The notes under the pieces were generated by a model. The model was not told the DNA's origin and ran no database searches. It worked only from the letters and a program-made list of their open reading frames with translations. Positions 52,564 through 59,838 of a stretch of 64,000 nucleotides of DNA are shown here, piece by piece. Every line of letters begins with the position of its first letter. The stretch's first letter is position 1. The stretch lies in the NCBI GenBank assembly GCA_002433485.1, contig DJIF01000150.1, forward strand, positions 1-64,000, in the 5' to 3' direction. The stretch is from Deltaproteobacteria bacterium UBA6601 (GTDB lineage: Bacteria; Myxococcota_A; UBA796; UBA9615). Made by a program: the position numbers and the translations under genes.

Positions 52564-52989
52564 ATGGATTCGGTTCTGGAAGCGTTCAGAATTGGTGGGC
52601 ACTCCATGTACTTTGTGCTCCTTGCAGATCTGCTGGTGGGACCGGCCGCTCTGGGCGCCCTGGCCCTGGCCGTGGCAGCCCGAGTGCTCGGTAAAGAGGG
52701 CAAGCTTGCGCGGCTCTTGAGCCTGCTGATGGCCTTGCTTTCTGCCCTTCCGGCCGCGGCCGGAGGGCTTGGTTATTGGATTGGGCAGATTCAGCTGCAG
52801 CGAGCGGTCCGGGTAGTGGCTCGCGAGGACGTCGCAGAGTTTCTGACCAGTGGCCAAGAGGCCGCCAGGGTCCCGCTCCATTTTGGTGTCGCAAGCTCCA
52901 TCGTGGTGTTTGGTGTCGCCGCCGTGACCTTTTTTGTGGCGCCTCGCCGGGCTTCCTGGGAGTCCAGGCCAGAGTTGAGGATCGATTAG
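52564..52989 (+). CDS. Small three-helix membrane protein
   Basis: A 141-residue membrane protein with helices at ~15-40, ~47-70 and ~108-128. The start (IGGHSMYFVLLADLLVGP) and the segment YWIGQIQLQRAVRVVAREDVAEFLTSGQEAARVPLHFGVASS resemble short MotA/TolQ/ExbB-type proteins seen in this group, but without the conserved proton-channel residues I would need to name it so. ATG follows GGGGAGATTTGGGGC. It is divergent from the Rieske oxygenase gene and lies 52 bp before the GT2 gene. Confidence 0.6.
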   Translation: MDSVLEAFRIGGHSMYFVLLADLLVGPAALGALALAVAARVLGKEGKLARLLSLLMALLSALPAAAGGLGYWIGQIQLQRAVRVVAREDVAEFLTSGQEAARVPLHFGVASSIVVFGVAAVTFFVAPRRASWESRPELRID

Positions 52990-53041
52990 TGGGATTTTCC
53001 TGGTTGGAGTGTGTTGCTTGCGTGCGCGGAAGCTCAGTCCC

Positions 53042-53782
53042 ATGACTGGTGAGGATTCCGACGTTTTCCTCACGGTGTTGGTGCCGGTGCATAACGAGGT
53101 CGCAAACCTCGCTCCTCTCTACGCTGCTCTGGTTGAGTCCATAAGTCTGTTAGGGCTGCATTTTGAGCTGTTGTTTGTTGATGATGGCAGCAGCGACGGG
53201 AGTGCTGCATTGGTGCGGGAGCTGACCGCGACCGACGAGCGAGTGCTGCTCCTACAGCATGACCGCTGCCGGGGTAAGGCGGCTGCCCTTGCCACTGGCC
53301 TGCAGCGAGTGAATGGGGAACTGCTCATTATTATCGATGCTGACCTTCAGTATGATCCCAGGGATCTGGCGGTCTTGGTTGAGGGTCTTCAGAGCGGTCA
53401 CGATGTGGTCTCTGGAGCGCGTGCAATGCGGCTTGATTCCCGCGGGCGTCGGATCGGTTCTCGGGTGCACAACGCAGTGGTTAATTTGCTTGCCGGAACT
53501 CGCTTTGAGGACCATTTCTCTGGGCTCAAGGGGGTCCGCGTGGCCAGTCTCCGCGAACTCGATCTGGAGTGCGGGCGTTTGCGGGTCCTGCTGGCGGTGG
53601 CCGCTCTGTCGGGGCTTTCAGTATGTGAGGTGCCGGTCCGTCATCATGAACGGAGCAGGGGGAGTTCCCGCTACGGTTGGAGAGCGCTGTCCGTGCTGGT
53701 GGGTAGTGACCTCAGGGCACTGTTGCCGCTGGTCGGACCGTTGAGATGGTTCGGCTCGGCTGATGGCGCATCACCTCGCTGA
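53042..53782 (+). CDS. GT2 glycosyltransferase (polyprenyl-phosphate sugar transferase type)
   Basis: A 246-residue cytosolic-face glycosyltransferase of family 2 with intact motifs: VLVPVHNEVANL, FVDDGSSDGS, GKAAALATGLQRVNGELLIIIDADLQYDPRDL (DxD-type metal site) and FSGLKGVRVASLRELD. It matches the group that puts sugars onto polyprenyl phosphate (DPM1/DpmA-like), without the C-terminal membrane helices some members have. ATG is used; the open frame extends 11 codons upstream. Its last 71 bases overlap the convergent AsnB-like gene. Confidence 0.85.
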   Translation: MTGEDSDVFLTVLVPVHNEVANLAPLYAALVESISLLGLHFELLFVDDGSSDGSAALVRELTATDERVLLLQHDRCRGKAAALATGLQRVNGELLIIIDADLQYDPRDLAVLVEGLQSGHDVVSGARAMRLDSRGRRIGSRVHNAVVNLLAGTRFEDHFSGLKGVRVASLRELDLECGRLRVLLAVAALSGLSVCEVPVRHHERSRGSSRYGWRALSVLVGSDLRALLPLVGPLRWFGSADGASPR

Positions 53783-55613
53783 GCGCCAATAAGTTCCACA
53801 ACAACAAGCGATGATCCTGGTGACCGCTGCGGTGCCTCTGCAAGCGCTGGCGCAGAGCTTTTGAGCGCCATGAGCCGGGCAGGTTGTCAGGGTCCGGGCG
53901 GAGGGCCCCCTGGGCGAGCCAGCTTCCCAGTGGCGCGCTAAAGCCAAGCTTGCGGCGGTGAATGATGTCGGCGGGTAGCAGCGGCGCTACCGCCCGCTTG
54001 AGAATGTACTTGGTGGTACTTCCCTTTAACTTGAGGCCGTGGGGTATGCGCCGAATGCAGTCGATCAGCTCGGGATCGAGGAAGGGGCTGCGGACCTCCA
54101 GGCCGTGCAGCATACTGAGCCGGTCGACCTTCACCAGGATGTCGTCCGTAAGAAAGACGCGGCCATAAAACTCGAGGCTGCGGTCGACCGGATGATCCGA
54201 CTCGCAGCCATCCCAGGCCTCGATGGCTTCGGAGTACAGCTCTTCCAGATCGATGGGCTCGCCGAGCAGTTCCTCCAGATCCGGCGGCGAGACCGGCGCC
54301 AGCCAGAGGGGGTTCCACAGTGCTGCTCCATGACCCAGGCCGCGCATGGCCCGATCGATCTTGAAGCGGGTGCTCATGTTGCTGTGACTGGGAGGGATCC
54401 GGCTCATTAGGGCGCTGATGCCGCGGTGGATGGGTCGAGGCAGCAGTTGTTCGGCCAGCCCTGCGAAGCGCAAGGCGTGGAACGGCGCATATCCGGCCAG
54501 TAACTCGTCGCCAGCGTCCCCGCCGAGGGCGACCTTCACATCGCGCCGAGCTTCTCTGCAGAGCAGATAGAACGACAGCATAGAGCTATCGCTGAGGGGC
54601 TCATCGAGGCGCTTGAATATTTCGTCGACCAGCTCCTCGACCAGCTCCTTGCTGAACACTTTAACGCGGTGGGTACTACCCACTGCATGGGCGGCCCGCA
54701 GCGCCTCCTCGCTCTCATCGAAGCTTGATTCTGAGAAGCCTATGGAGAAGCTGCGGAGCGGCCGTGTCCCGGCTGCCGCTGCACAGGCAATGATCGCGCT
54801 GGAGTCCAGACCTCCACTGAGGAAGAAGCCTACCGGCGCGTCGCTTACCAGCCGCCGCCGAACGCTGTTTAGCAGTCGCTCTCTAAGCTGTTGCGCCCAG
54901 TGCTCAGCTGCTGTTTCGCTGCAGTCGCCTTGCGGCTCGATGCGATAACGCCAGTAGCAGTGTTGTTGGCTCTCTAGATCATTCAGGTTGAGTCGCAGCC
55001 AGTGGCCCGGGGGGAGCTTGCGCACGCCGTGATAGAGACTGTGTTCGCCGGGAAAGTAGCCGTGAGCACAGTACTTGCGAAGGCCGAGTTCAGATAGCTT
55101 CAGGTCCAGCCCACGGTGCTGGGTAAGGGCACCAGGCTCTGAGGCGAAGGCAAACAGGCTTCCCTGTCGGGTGACATAGAGTGGCTTTTGGCCAAAGGGG
55201 TCTCGGCTCAGCAAAAGCTGACCACGCTTTCGGTCCAGCAGCGCCAGCGCCCACATGCCGTTTAGGTGTGCGAACAGATCGACGCCCCACTGCCGATAGG
55301 CGTGGAGGACAACCTCGCTGTCTGAGGCCTGGCTGCGGAAGCGGTGGCCGCATTGCTGGAGTTGCTCTCGCAGCTCAGCAGCGTTGTAGATCTCGCCGTT
55401 AAAGATGAGCCAGGTCTGCTCGTCTTCGCTAGCCAGCGGTTGGACCCCACCTTCGGTATCTCGGATGACCAGCCGTCGGCTGCCGAGGAAGACCGGCAGT
55501 TCTGAGTCCAGGTAGTAGCCTTCTTGGTCAGGGCCGCGGTGGCTCAGAGCCCCGGTCATGGCGAGCAGATCGCGGCGTTGTCCCTGGCCAACGAAGCCGG
55601 TGATGCCACACAT
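53712..55613 (-). CDS. asnB: Glutamine-hydrolysing asparagine synthetase-like amidotransferase
   Basis: A 633-residue AsnB-family enzyme. The N-terminal glutaminase domain begins with the nucleophile Cys2 (MCGITGFVG), with SHRGPDQEG and FNGEIYNAAELR. The C-terminal synthetase domain has the ATP-pyrophosphatase loop FFLSGGLDSSAII and later VKVDRLSMLHGLEVRSPFLDPELIDCI. The family makes asparagine from aspartate; members in sugar clusters (WbpS/VioB-like) amidate sugar acids. Placement beside oxidoreductase, radical SAM and GT2 genes favours the latter (inference). The tail of ~24 residues overlaps the convergent GT2 gene. Confidence 0.87.
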   Translation of the reverse strand: MCGITGFVGQGQRRDLLAMTGALSHRGPDQEGYYLDSELPVFLGSRRLVIRDTEGGVQPLASEDEQTWLIFNGEIYNAAELREQLQQCGHRFRSQASDSEVVLHAYRQWGVDLFAHLNGMWALALLDRKRGQLLLSRDPFGQKPLYVTRQGSLFAFASEPGALTQHRGLDLKLSELGLRKYCAHGYFPGEHSLYHGVRKLPPGHWLRLNLNDLESQQHCYWRYRIEPQGDCSETAAEHWAQQLRERLLNSVRRRLVSDAPVGFFLSGGLDSSAIIACAAAAGTRPLRSFSIGFSESSFDESEEALRAAHAVGSTHRVKVFSKELVEELVDEIFKRLDEPLSDSSMLSFYLLCREARRDVKVALGGDAGDELLAGYAPFHALRFAGLAEQLLPRPIHRGISALMSRIPPSHSNMSTRFKIDRAMRGLGHGAALWNPLWLAPVSPPDLEELLGEPIDLEELYSEAIEAWDGCESDHPVDRSLEFYGRVFLTDDILVKVDRLSMLHGLEVRSPFLDPELIDCIRRIPHGLKLKGSTTKYILKRAVAPLLPADIIHRRKLGFSAPLGSWLAQGALRPDPDNLPGSWRSKALRQRLQRHRSGHQDHRLLLWNLLALSEVMRHQPSRTISTVRPAATVP

Positions 55614-55616
55614 GCT

Positions 55617-56606
55617 TCAGCCCTCCTGTCCCGCCGAAAAGAGACGCTCCAGCAAGCAGCTTATCGTGACCGAAAGCTCCAGGTTGTCGGTGCGCTCACC
55701 TGCCAGAGTGGCAGCGAAAGCGTCGATTGCTCGACCGAGATTGTTGGACTCTTCGCTGTAGAAGGGGCTTTCGGTGACTTCCTTCAAGTCCTGAGGACTG
55801 CTCCCTCGGGGGCGCCGGATGGAGACCGTGGAGCTACTGCTGAGAGGGTCAAAATCCAGCCTTCCCAGGCTGCCTATCAGCTGCAGCTGGCGCTGCTTAT
55901 CGGGGTTTTCCAGCGAGGCCTCCAGGACCAGCTCTACCCCATCATCGCTGGCACCGGTCAAGCGGGTCGCGGTGATCAGATCACCGCGATGATTGCGGTC
56001 TTCCCGCCGCCATTGGATGCGTTGCAGGTCAACGAACATCGCCGCAATAGCGAGCATGTGGACGATGAGCAGGGGCCCTACCCCGTGGCTGCGGAAGCGC
56101 CCCAGCTGTTGAAAGCGGAGCTGGACACTCAGCAGCTTGCCGATTCGCTGTTGGTTGAGCTGCTGTTGTGCGTGCTCAAGTCCTGGCGAGAAGGTCCAGG
56201 TGTAGTCGGTCTGTAGTGTGAGGCCTCTGGCTCGCGCTTCCCTGGCGAGCTCTGTTGCATGTTTTCCTGACAGGGTCAGAGGCTTTTCGACCAGGATGTG
56301 CTTGCAGGACTCGAGCGCCTCTTTACAGAGCCGATAGTGAGTGCTGATGGGACTGGCGATGACCAGCGCTTCGAGTTCTGGGTCGCCCAGAAGCTCTTCG
56401 CGGCGGGAGGTGACCGGCACATCTCCCAGGCTCGCTCGCTCGCTCTGGCTGAGCAGCTCGGGGTGTCGCACGTGAACTTTCTTGAGCTGAAAGGCACTGC
56501 TGTCTGCGATGGCCCGAGCGAGCTTCTGCCCCCAATAGCCGAAGCCGATAAGGCCGACTTTGCGTGACGCTGCTGGCTTAGGGTGCGCTATCTCCGCCGT
56601 AGACAC
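55617..56606 (-). CDS. Gfo/Idh/MocA-family oxidoreductase
   Basis: A 329-residue NAD(P)-dependent sugar or inositol dehydrogenase. The Rossmann motif is VGLIGFGYWGQKLARAI. The substrate-binding EKP is in HILVEKPLT, and a TDYTWTFSP stretch follows. Members oxidise UDP- or free sugars at C3 or similar. Three bases separate it from asnB and its start overlaps the radical SAM gene, so the three are one operon. The GTG start at 56606 is preferred because homology begins a few codons later; a TTG at 56663 is the other in-frame choice and would overlap more. Confidence 0.8.
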   Translation of the reverse strand: MSTAEIAHPKPAASRKVGLIGFGYWGQKLARAIADSSAFQLKKVHVRHPELLSQSERASLGDVPVTSRREELLGDPELEALVIASPISTHYRLCKEALESCKHILVEKPLTLSGKHATELAREARARGLTLQTDYTWTFSPGLEHAQQQLNQQRIGKLLSVQLRFQQLGRFRSHGVGPLLIVHMLAIAAMFVDLQRIQWRREDRNHRGDLITATRLTGASDDGVELVLEASLENPDKQRQLQLIGSLGRLDFDPLSSSSTVSIRRPRGSSPQDLKEVTESPFYSEESNNLGRAIDAFAATLAGERTDNLELSVTISCLLERLFSAGQEG

Positions 56607-57939
56607 TGTCGTACCAGGTGTTGGTCTCAAGGGCGACGCGGTTGCAGCGGGCGCCGTGTTCAAAGCAGATGCTGCAGTCGAAGCTGCGGTCCTGATTGCG
56701 GAGGATCATGGTCTCCAGCTCCTCCCTCGTTTCAGGAATGGGGCCCAGACGGCCCCAGGAGAACAGTGGCTGGGCGATGCTGGAGCAGCGATAGACATAG
56801 CCGTCCGCAGCCACGGTGATCTGATAGTAACCATGAACGCATTGGTTAAAATTCATGCGGTCTACGTTCTGGTGCTCGGGGCCAAAGTAGAAGATGTACG
56901 GCAGCTCGCTCTGATCTTGGCTGACATAAGGCTCCAGCAGCTGTTGGGCTTCGCTACTGGTCGGCAACTCCCAACGGTCCCGGTAGCGGCGTACGCGGGA
57001 GAATTTATGTCCATAAATGGCGTAGGGGACCGAGAACCGCAGCGAGGCGAGCGGCAGACCCCGAGCGATTTTGACGATGTTGCTGATCTCAGCCTCGCTC
57101 ATGTTCCAGCGGTTCAACAGATAGCAGACCCGAATGGTGAGCGGACTACCGGTACGGGCTTTGATCGAGCACAGCAGCCTTAAGCCTTCGATGATTTCGT
57201 CGAACCAGTATTCCTGGGTGTTCTTGCTCCGCCGATGGCTCTCAGGCAGGCCTGCATCGAGACTCAGAGTTAGGTAATCTCCGTCCTCCGCGATCTCGCA
57301 GAGGCCACTGAGAAATCCCCTGCTTTCCTCAAGTCGTTTCAGCAGCGAGCCGTTGGTCGTCAGGCCGAAGTTGCTGCCGTATTTCTTGACTCGAGTAAGG
57401 CAATCCAGAAGTTGGTGGTCGAGGGTTGGCTCGGTGTACTGCCCACCGAAGATCACGTATTCGGTTCGACCTGCGATCAGATCAATGAGGTTCAGCACCT
57501 TGTTGGTGTCGAGGTCGAGGCTTTGGTCGCCCATTGAGCCCTGACAGTGACCGCAGTGGAAATTACAGGGTTGCTTACCGTCCGAAGCAAGGTGGAATTC
57601 GAGCTGTCTTGGGTACAGCATCTCGCCGTTGAAGATGCGACTCATGTCGCCTTCCATACGCTCATGGAGGATCCCCAGGTAGTCATAGCCCTTGGGGCGG
57701 AACACCTCTGTCTGTTTGGCAGGCTCTACTGTTTTGGCTTGCTCTGTCTGCGGTCGCAGAACGCTGGTCTTGCGCCGTGGCATAGCGACGATCTGTCCGG
57801 CCCAGGCACGCTCCTGTGCCTCCTTGAGGCGCGCACCTGAGCTGCCTTCAGGGGCCCTGGCCGGGTACTCGTTGTCCCGACCTTCTGGAGTCGGGCAGCC
57901 GAGCTGCGGGTCAAGGCTCAAATTTGATCGCTTATCCAT
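56578..57939 (-). CDS. Radical SAM enzyme with SPASM-like C-terminus
   Basis: A 453-residue radical SAM protein. The [4Fe-4S] cluster motif is CNFHCGHC (~124-131), the CxxxCxxC form. A TIM-barrel-like body follows (FGGQYTEPTLDHQLLDCL, GLTTNGSLLKRLEE, LTLSLDAG). The C-terminus has additional cysteines (NQCVHGYYQ, YVYRCSSI, FDCSICFEHGARCN), like SPASM/twitch auxiliary cluster domains. The chemistry cannot be told; in this operon it could modify a sugar nucleotide or a peptide. The N-terminal ~80 residues are an extra low-complexity extension. ATG has TAGGA upstream. It starts 38 bp from the divergent PQQ dehydrogenase gene, and a TATACT box lies in that gap. Confidence 0.85.
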   Translation of the reverse strand: MDKRSNLSLDPQLGCPTPEGRDNEYPARAPEGSSGARLKEAQERAWAGQIVAMPRRKTSVLRPQTEQAKTVEPAKQTEVFRPKGYDYLGILHERMEGDMSRIFNGEMLYPRQLEFHLASDGKQPCNFHCGHCQGSMGDQSLDLDTNKVLNLIDLIAGRTEYVIFGGQYTEPTLDHQLLDCLTRVKKYGSNFGLTTNGSLLKRLEESRGFLSGLCEIAEDGDYLTLSLDAGLPESHRRSKNTQEYWFDEIIEGLRLLCSIKARTGSPLTIRVCYLLNRWNMSEAEISNIVKIARGLPLASLRFSVPYAIYGHKFSRVRRYRDRWELPTSSEAQQLLEPYVSQDQSELPYIFYFGPEHQNVDRMNFNQCVHGYYQITVAADGYVYRCSSIAQPLFSWGRLGPIPETREELETMILRNQDRSFDCSICFEHGARCNRVALETNTWYDSVYGGDSAP

Positions 57940-57977
57940 TCCTACTTAACAGTATAGCTCCGACAGGGCTGATATAA

Positions 57978-59429
57978 ATGGGCATGCGAGGCTATCGGTC
58001 TCTTCTTGCTCCGTTCGTTGTCGCTCTGGGGCTGCTGTCTTCGGTGCAAGAGAGCAGTGCTGTTCAGCTTGATGCCCAACTGCAAGGAAGTCTGGAGTTG
58101 GAGCGACTGATCAGCGGTCTTGACTCGCCATCGGCTGCTGCCTTTCTGCCCGATGGACAATTGGTGATCTTTCAGCTGGGAGGTGGAGTGCTGCTCTGGG
58201 ACGGCGCGCAGCGCCCCCAGCCGGTGGGAACCATCGAGGTTGAGATGGACGGTGAGCGTGGTCTGCTGGGACTGGCGGTTGACCCGCTCTTCAAGGACAG
58301 CGGACGCCTGTATTTGCAGTACTCCATCGATCGCCAGCAGCGGGTCGGCTATGCGGTTCTCGATGTCGCGGGAAAGACCTTGAGCTCGGTTACCGATCTG
58401 GTTACCGGACTGGCCGCGGATCGGGACCATAATGGCGGCGGGATCGCCTTTGGGCCGGACGGTTATTTGTATTTTGGTACCGGGGACTCCGGCTGCTCTC
58501 GCTCTAGGCCGCCTGGAGACGGTGAGAACTACCTGGGGACCTGCCTGACTCGATTGGAGGGAAAGATCTCTCGCATTGATCGAGATGGCAGAGTCCCGGC
58601 CGATAATCCTCTGGTTGGGCTGCAGCAAGTGCTTCGCTGTCCTGATGGGGATGCCTGCGAGGATGTTCGAACCCGACCTGAACTTGATGAAACGGCCGCT
58701 CCGCGGACCGAGATCTACAATTGGGGATTTCGCAATCCCTGGCGATTCAGCTTCGATGAGCAGAGCGGCTATCTGTGGATTGGCGATGTGGGAGAGGTGA
58801 CCTGGGAGGAGATCACGGTCTCTACCGGCCCTGCACAGCATCACGGCTGGCCTTGGAGAGAGGGGATTCGCGGAGGTTCTAATTACAGCTGTAGTCGCTG
58901 GACACCCAGCTCGGGAGACTGCGTCGAGCCAGCCTTCGCCTACAGCCACTTTGAAGAGCCAGCAGACGGCCAGGGCGCGGTGGTCGGCGGGGTTTTCACC
59001 CAGCACTGTTCCTGGCCGGTACCTTTTCGGGGCAGCTACTGGTTTGGTGACTTCACCAAGAACCGTGTTTGGATGATGGCCGTTGCTACCGATCGCAAGA
59101 CCCTGGTGGGTACTCGTCAGCTGGTCGTTGAAGACGCTGGTGGCCCAGTTCACTTTCTTACTGCCCCGGACGGTAGCCTGTATTTCCTCGCCCATCTCTC
59201 TGGGGAACTCTGGGCCTTGCGCCCTAAGGGCCCAGCGCAGTGCACTGCCGCCGATCGCAGCGTCGCTGGCGAGGGTTCGACAGTGGTTGGCAAGACCGCT
59301 GCGGAGGCTACAGGCCCGCTTGGCTGTGGTTGCAGTCAGAGTGCAGTAGTTGAAGCTGAGCCCAGGCTTTTGCTGCTGCTCGTTCTGTTGTGGTTTGGGC
59401 GCTGGCAGCGGAGCAAGGTTCGTGCCTGA
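57978..59429 (+). CDS. Secreted PQQ-type sugar dehydrogenase with MYXO-CTERM-like tail
   Basis: A 483-residue protein with a Sec signal (core LLAPFVVALGLLSSV) and a six-bladed propeller of the glucose/sorbosone dehydrogenase family: ERGLLGLAVDPLFKDSGRLYLQYS, DRDHNGGGIAFGPDGYLYFGTGDSG, GKISRIDRDG, IYNWGFRNPWRFSFDEQSGYLWIGDVGE, HHGWPWREG. These oxidise aldoses using PQQ. The end (GCGCSQS..., LLLLLVLLWF, GRWQRSKVRA) is Cys-containing, hydrophobic, then basic, like a MYXO-CTERM surface-sorting tail. Its stop overlaps the cupin gene. Confidence 0.85.
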   Translation: MGMRGYRSLLAPFVVALGLLSSVQESSAVQLDAQLQGSLELERLISGLDSPSAAAFLPDGQLVIFQLGGGVLLWDGAQRPQPVGTIEVEMDGERGLLGLAVDPLFKDSGRLYLQYSIDRQQRVGYAVLDVAGKTLSSVTDLVTGLAADRDHNGGGIAFGPDGYLYFGTGDSGCSRSRPPGDGENYLGTCLTRLEGKISRIDRDGRVPADNPLVGLQQVLRCPDGDACEDVRTRPELDETAAPRTEIYNWGFRNPWRFSFDEQSGYLWIGDVGEVTWEEITVSTGPAQHHGWPWREGIRGGSNYSCSRWTPSSGDCVEPAFAYSHFEEPADGQGAVVGGVFTQHCSWPVPFRGSYWFGDFTKNRVWMMAVATDRKTLVGTRQLVVEDAGGPVHFLTAPDGSLYFLAHLSGELWALRPKGPAQCTAADRSVAGEGSTVVGKTAAEATGPLGCGCSQSAVVEAEPRLLLLLVLLWFGRWQRSKVRA

Positions 59430-59838
59430 TTCACCGCTGCCGACGGTGCGCCGGTCGTCCCACATGCAGGTGAATGCTACTCGGCGAGCCGGGCTTTGGG
59501 AGCGTCGGCTGCTGGGAGCCGATGTCAGCCATCAGCAGAATCTGGTCCTTATTGATGCTGAGCCGGGTGCAGAGGTCGAACTGCATTATGTACAAAACAG
59601 TGAGTCCTTCTTCGTCCTAGCGGGCTGCCTCAGGGTGAGCGCTCCCGGATTTAGCGCAGAACTGGGTCCTGGAGACCTGTGCTATTTCCCGCCTGGGACC
59701 GCACACGGGGTTGAGGTGGTTGAAGGGCCTGCTCGCTTTCTGGTGGTCTTTGCGCCGGCGCGGGCCGTCCTGGGGCCGGCAGAGGAGTTGTGCCCAGGCA
59801 GCGATGGCGATGGGCCTGAGGGCCCTTGCAGTGACTGA
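59422..59838 (+). CDS. Small cupin-fold protein
   Basis: A 138-residue protein with a single cupin: IDAEPGAEVELHYVQNSESFFVLAGCLRVSAPGFSAELGPGDLCYFPPGTAHGVEVVEGPARFLVVFAP. The metal-binding set expected for cupins (HxHxxxxE, then H) is partly present: a His, a Glu and the His of PPGTAHG. It may bind a sugar or act as an isomerase/epimerase-like partner of the dehydrogenase upstream. GTG at 59422, with GGAG upstream and overlapping the previous stop, is preferred; ATG at 59464 also fits. It overlaps the next gene by 35 nt. Confidence 0.7.
   Translation: MPDSPLPTVRRSSHMQVNATRRAGLWERRLLGADVSHQQNLVLIDAEPGAEVELHYVQNSESFFVLAGCLRVSAPGFSAELGPGDLCYFPPGTAHGVEVVEGPARFLVVFAPARAVLGPAEELCPGSDGDGPEGPCSD

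Noticed and set aside
57942..59465. 507-codon open frame antisense to the PQQ sugar dehydrogenase
   Set aside because: It mirrors a well-supported gene and shows low-complexity composition with no motif.
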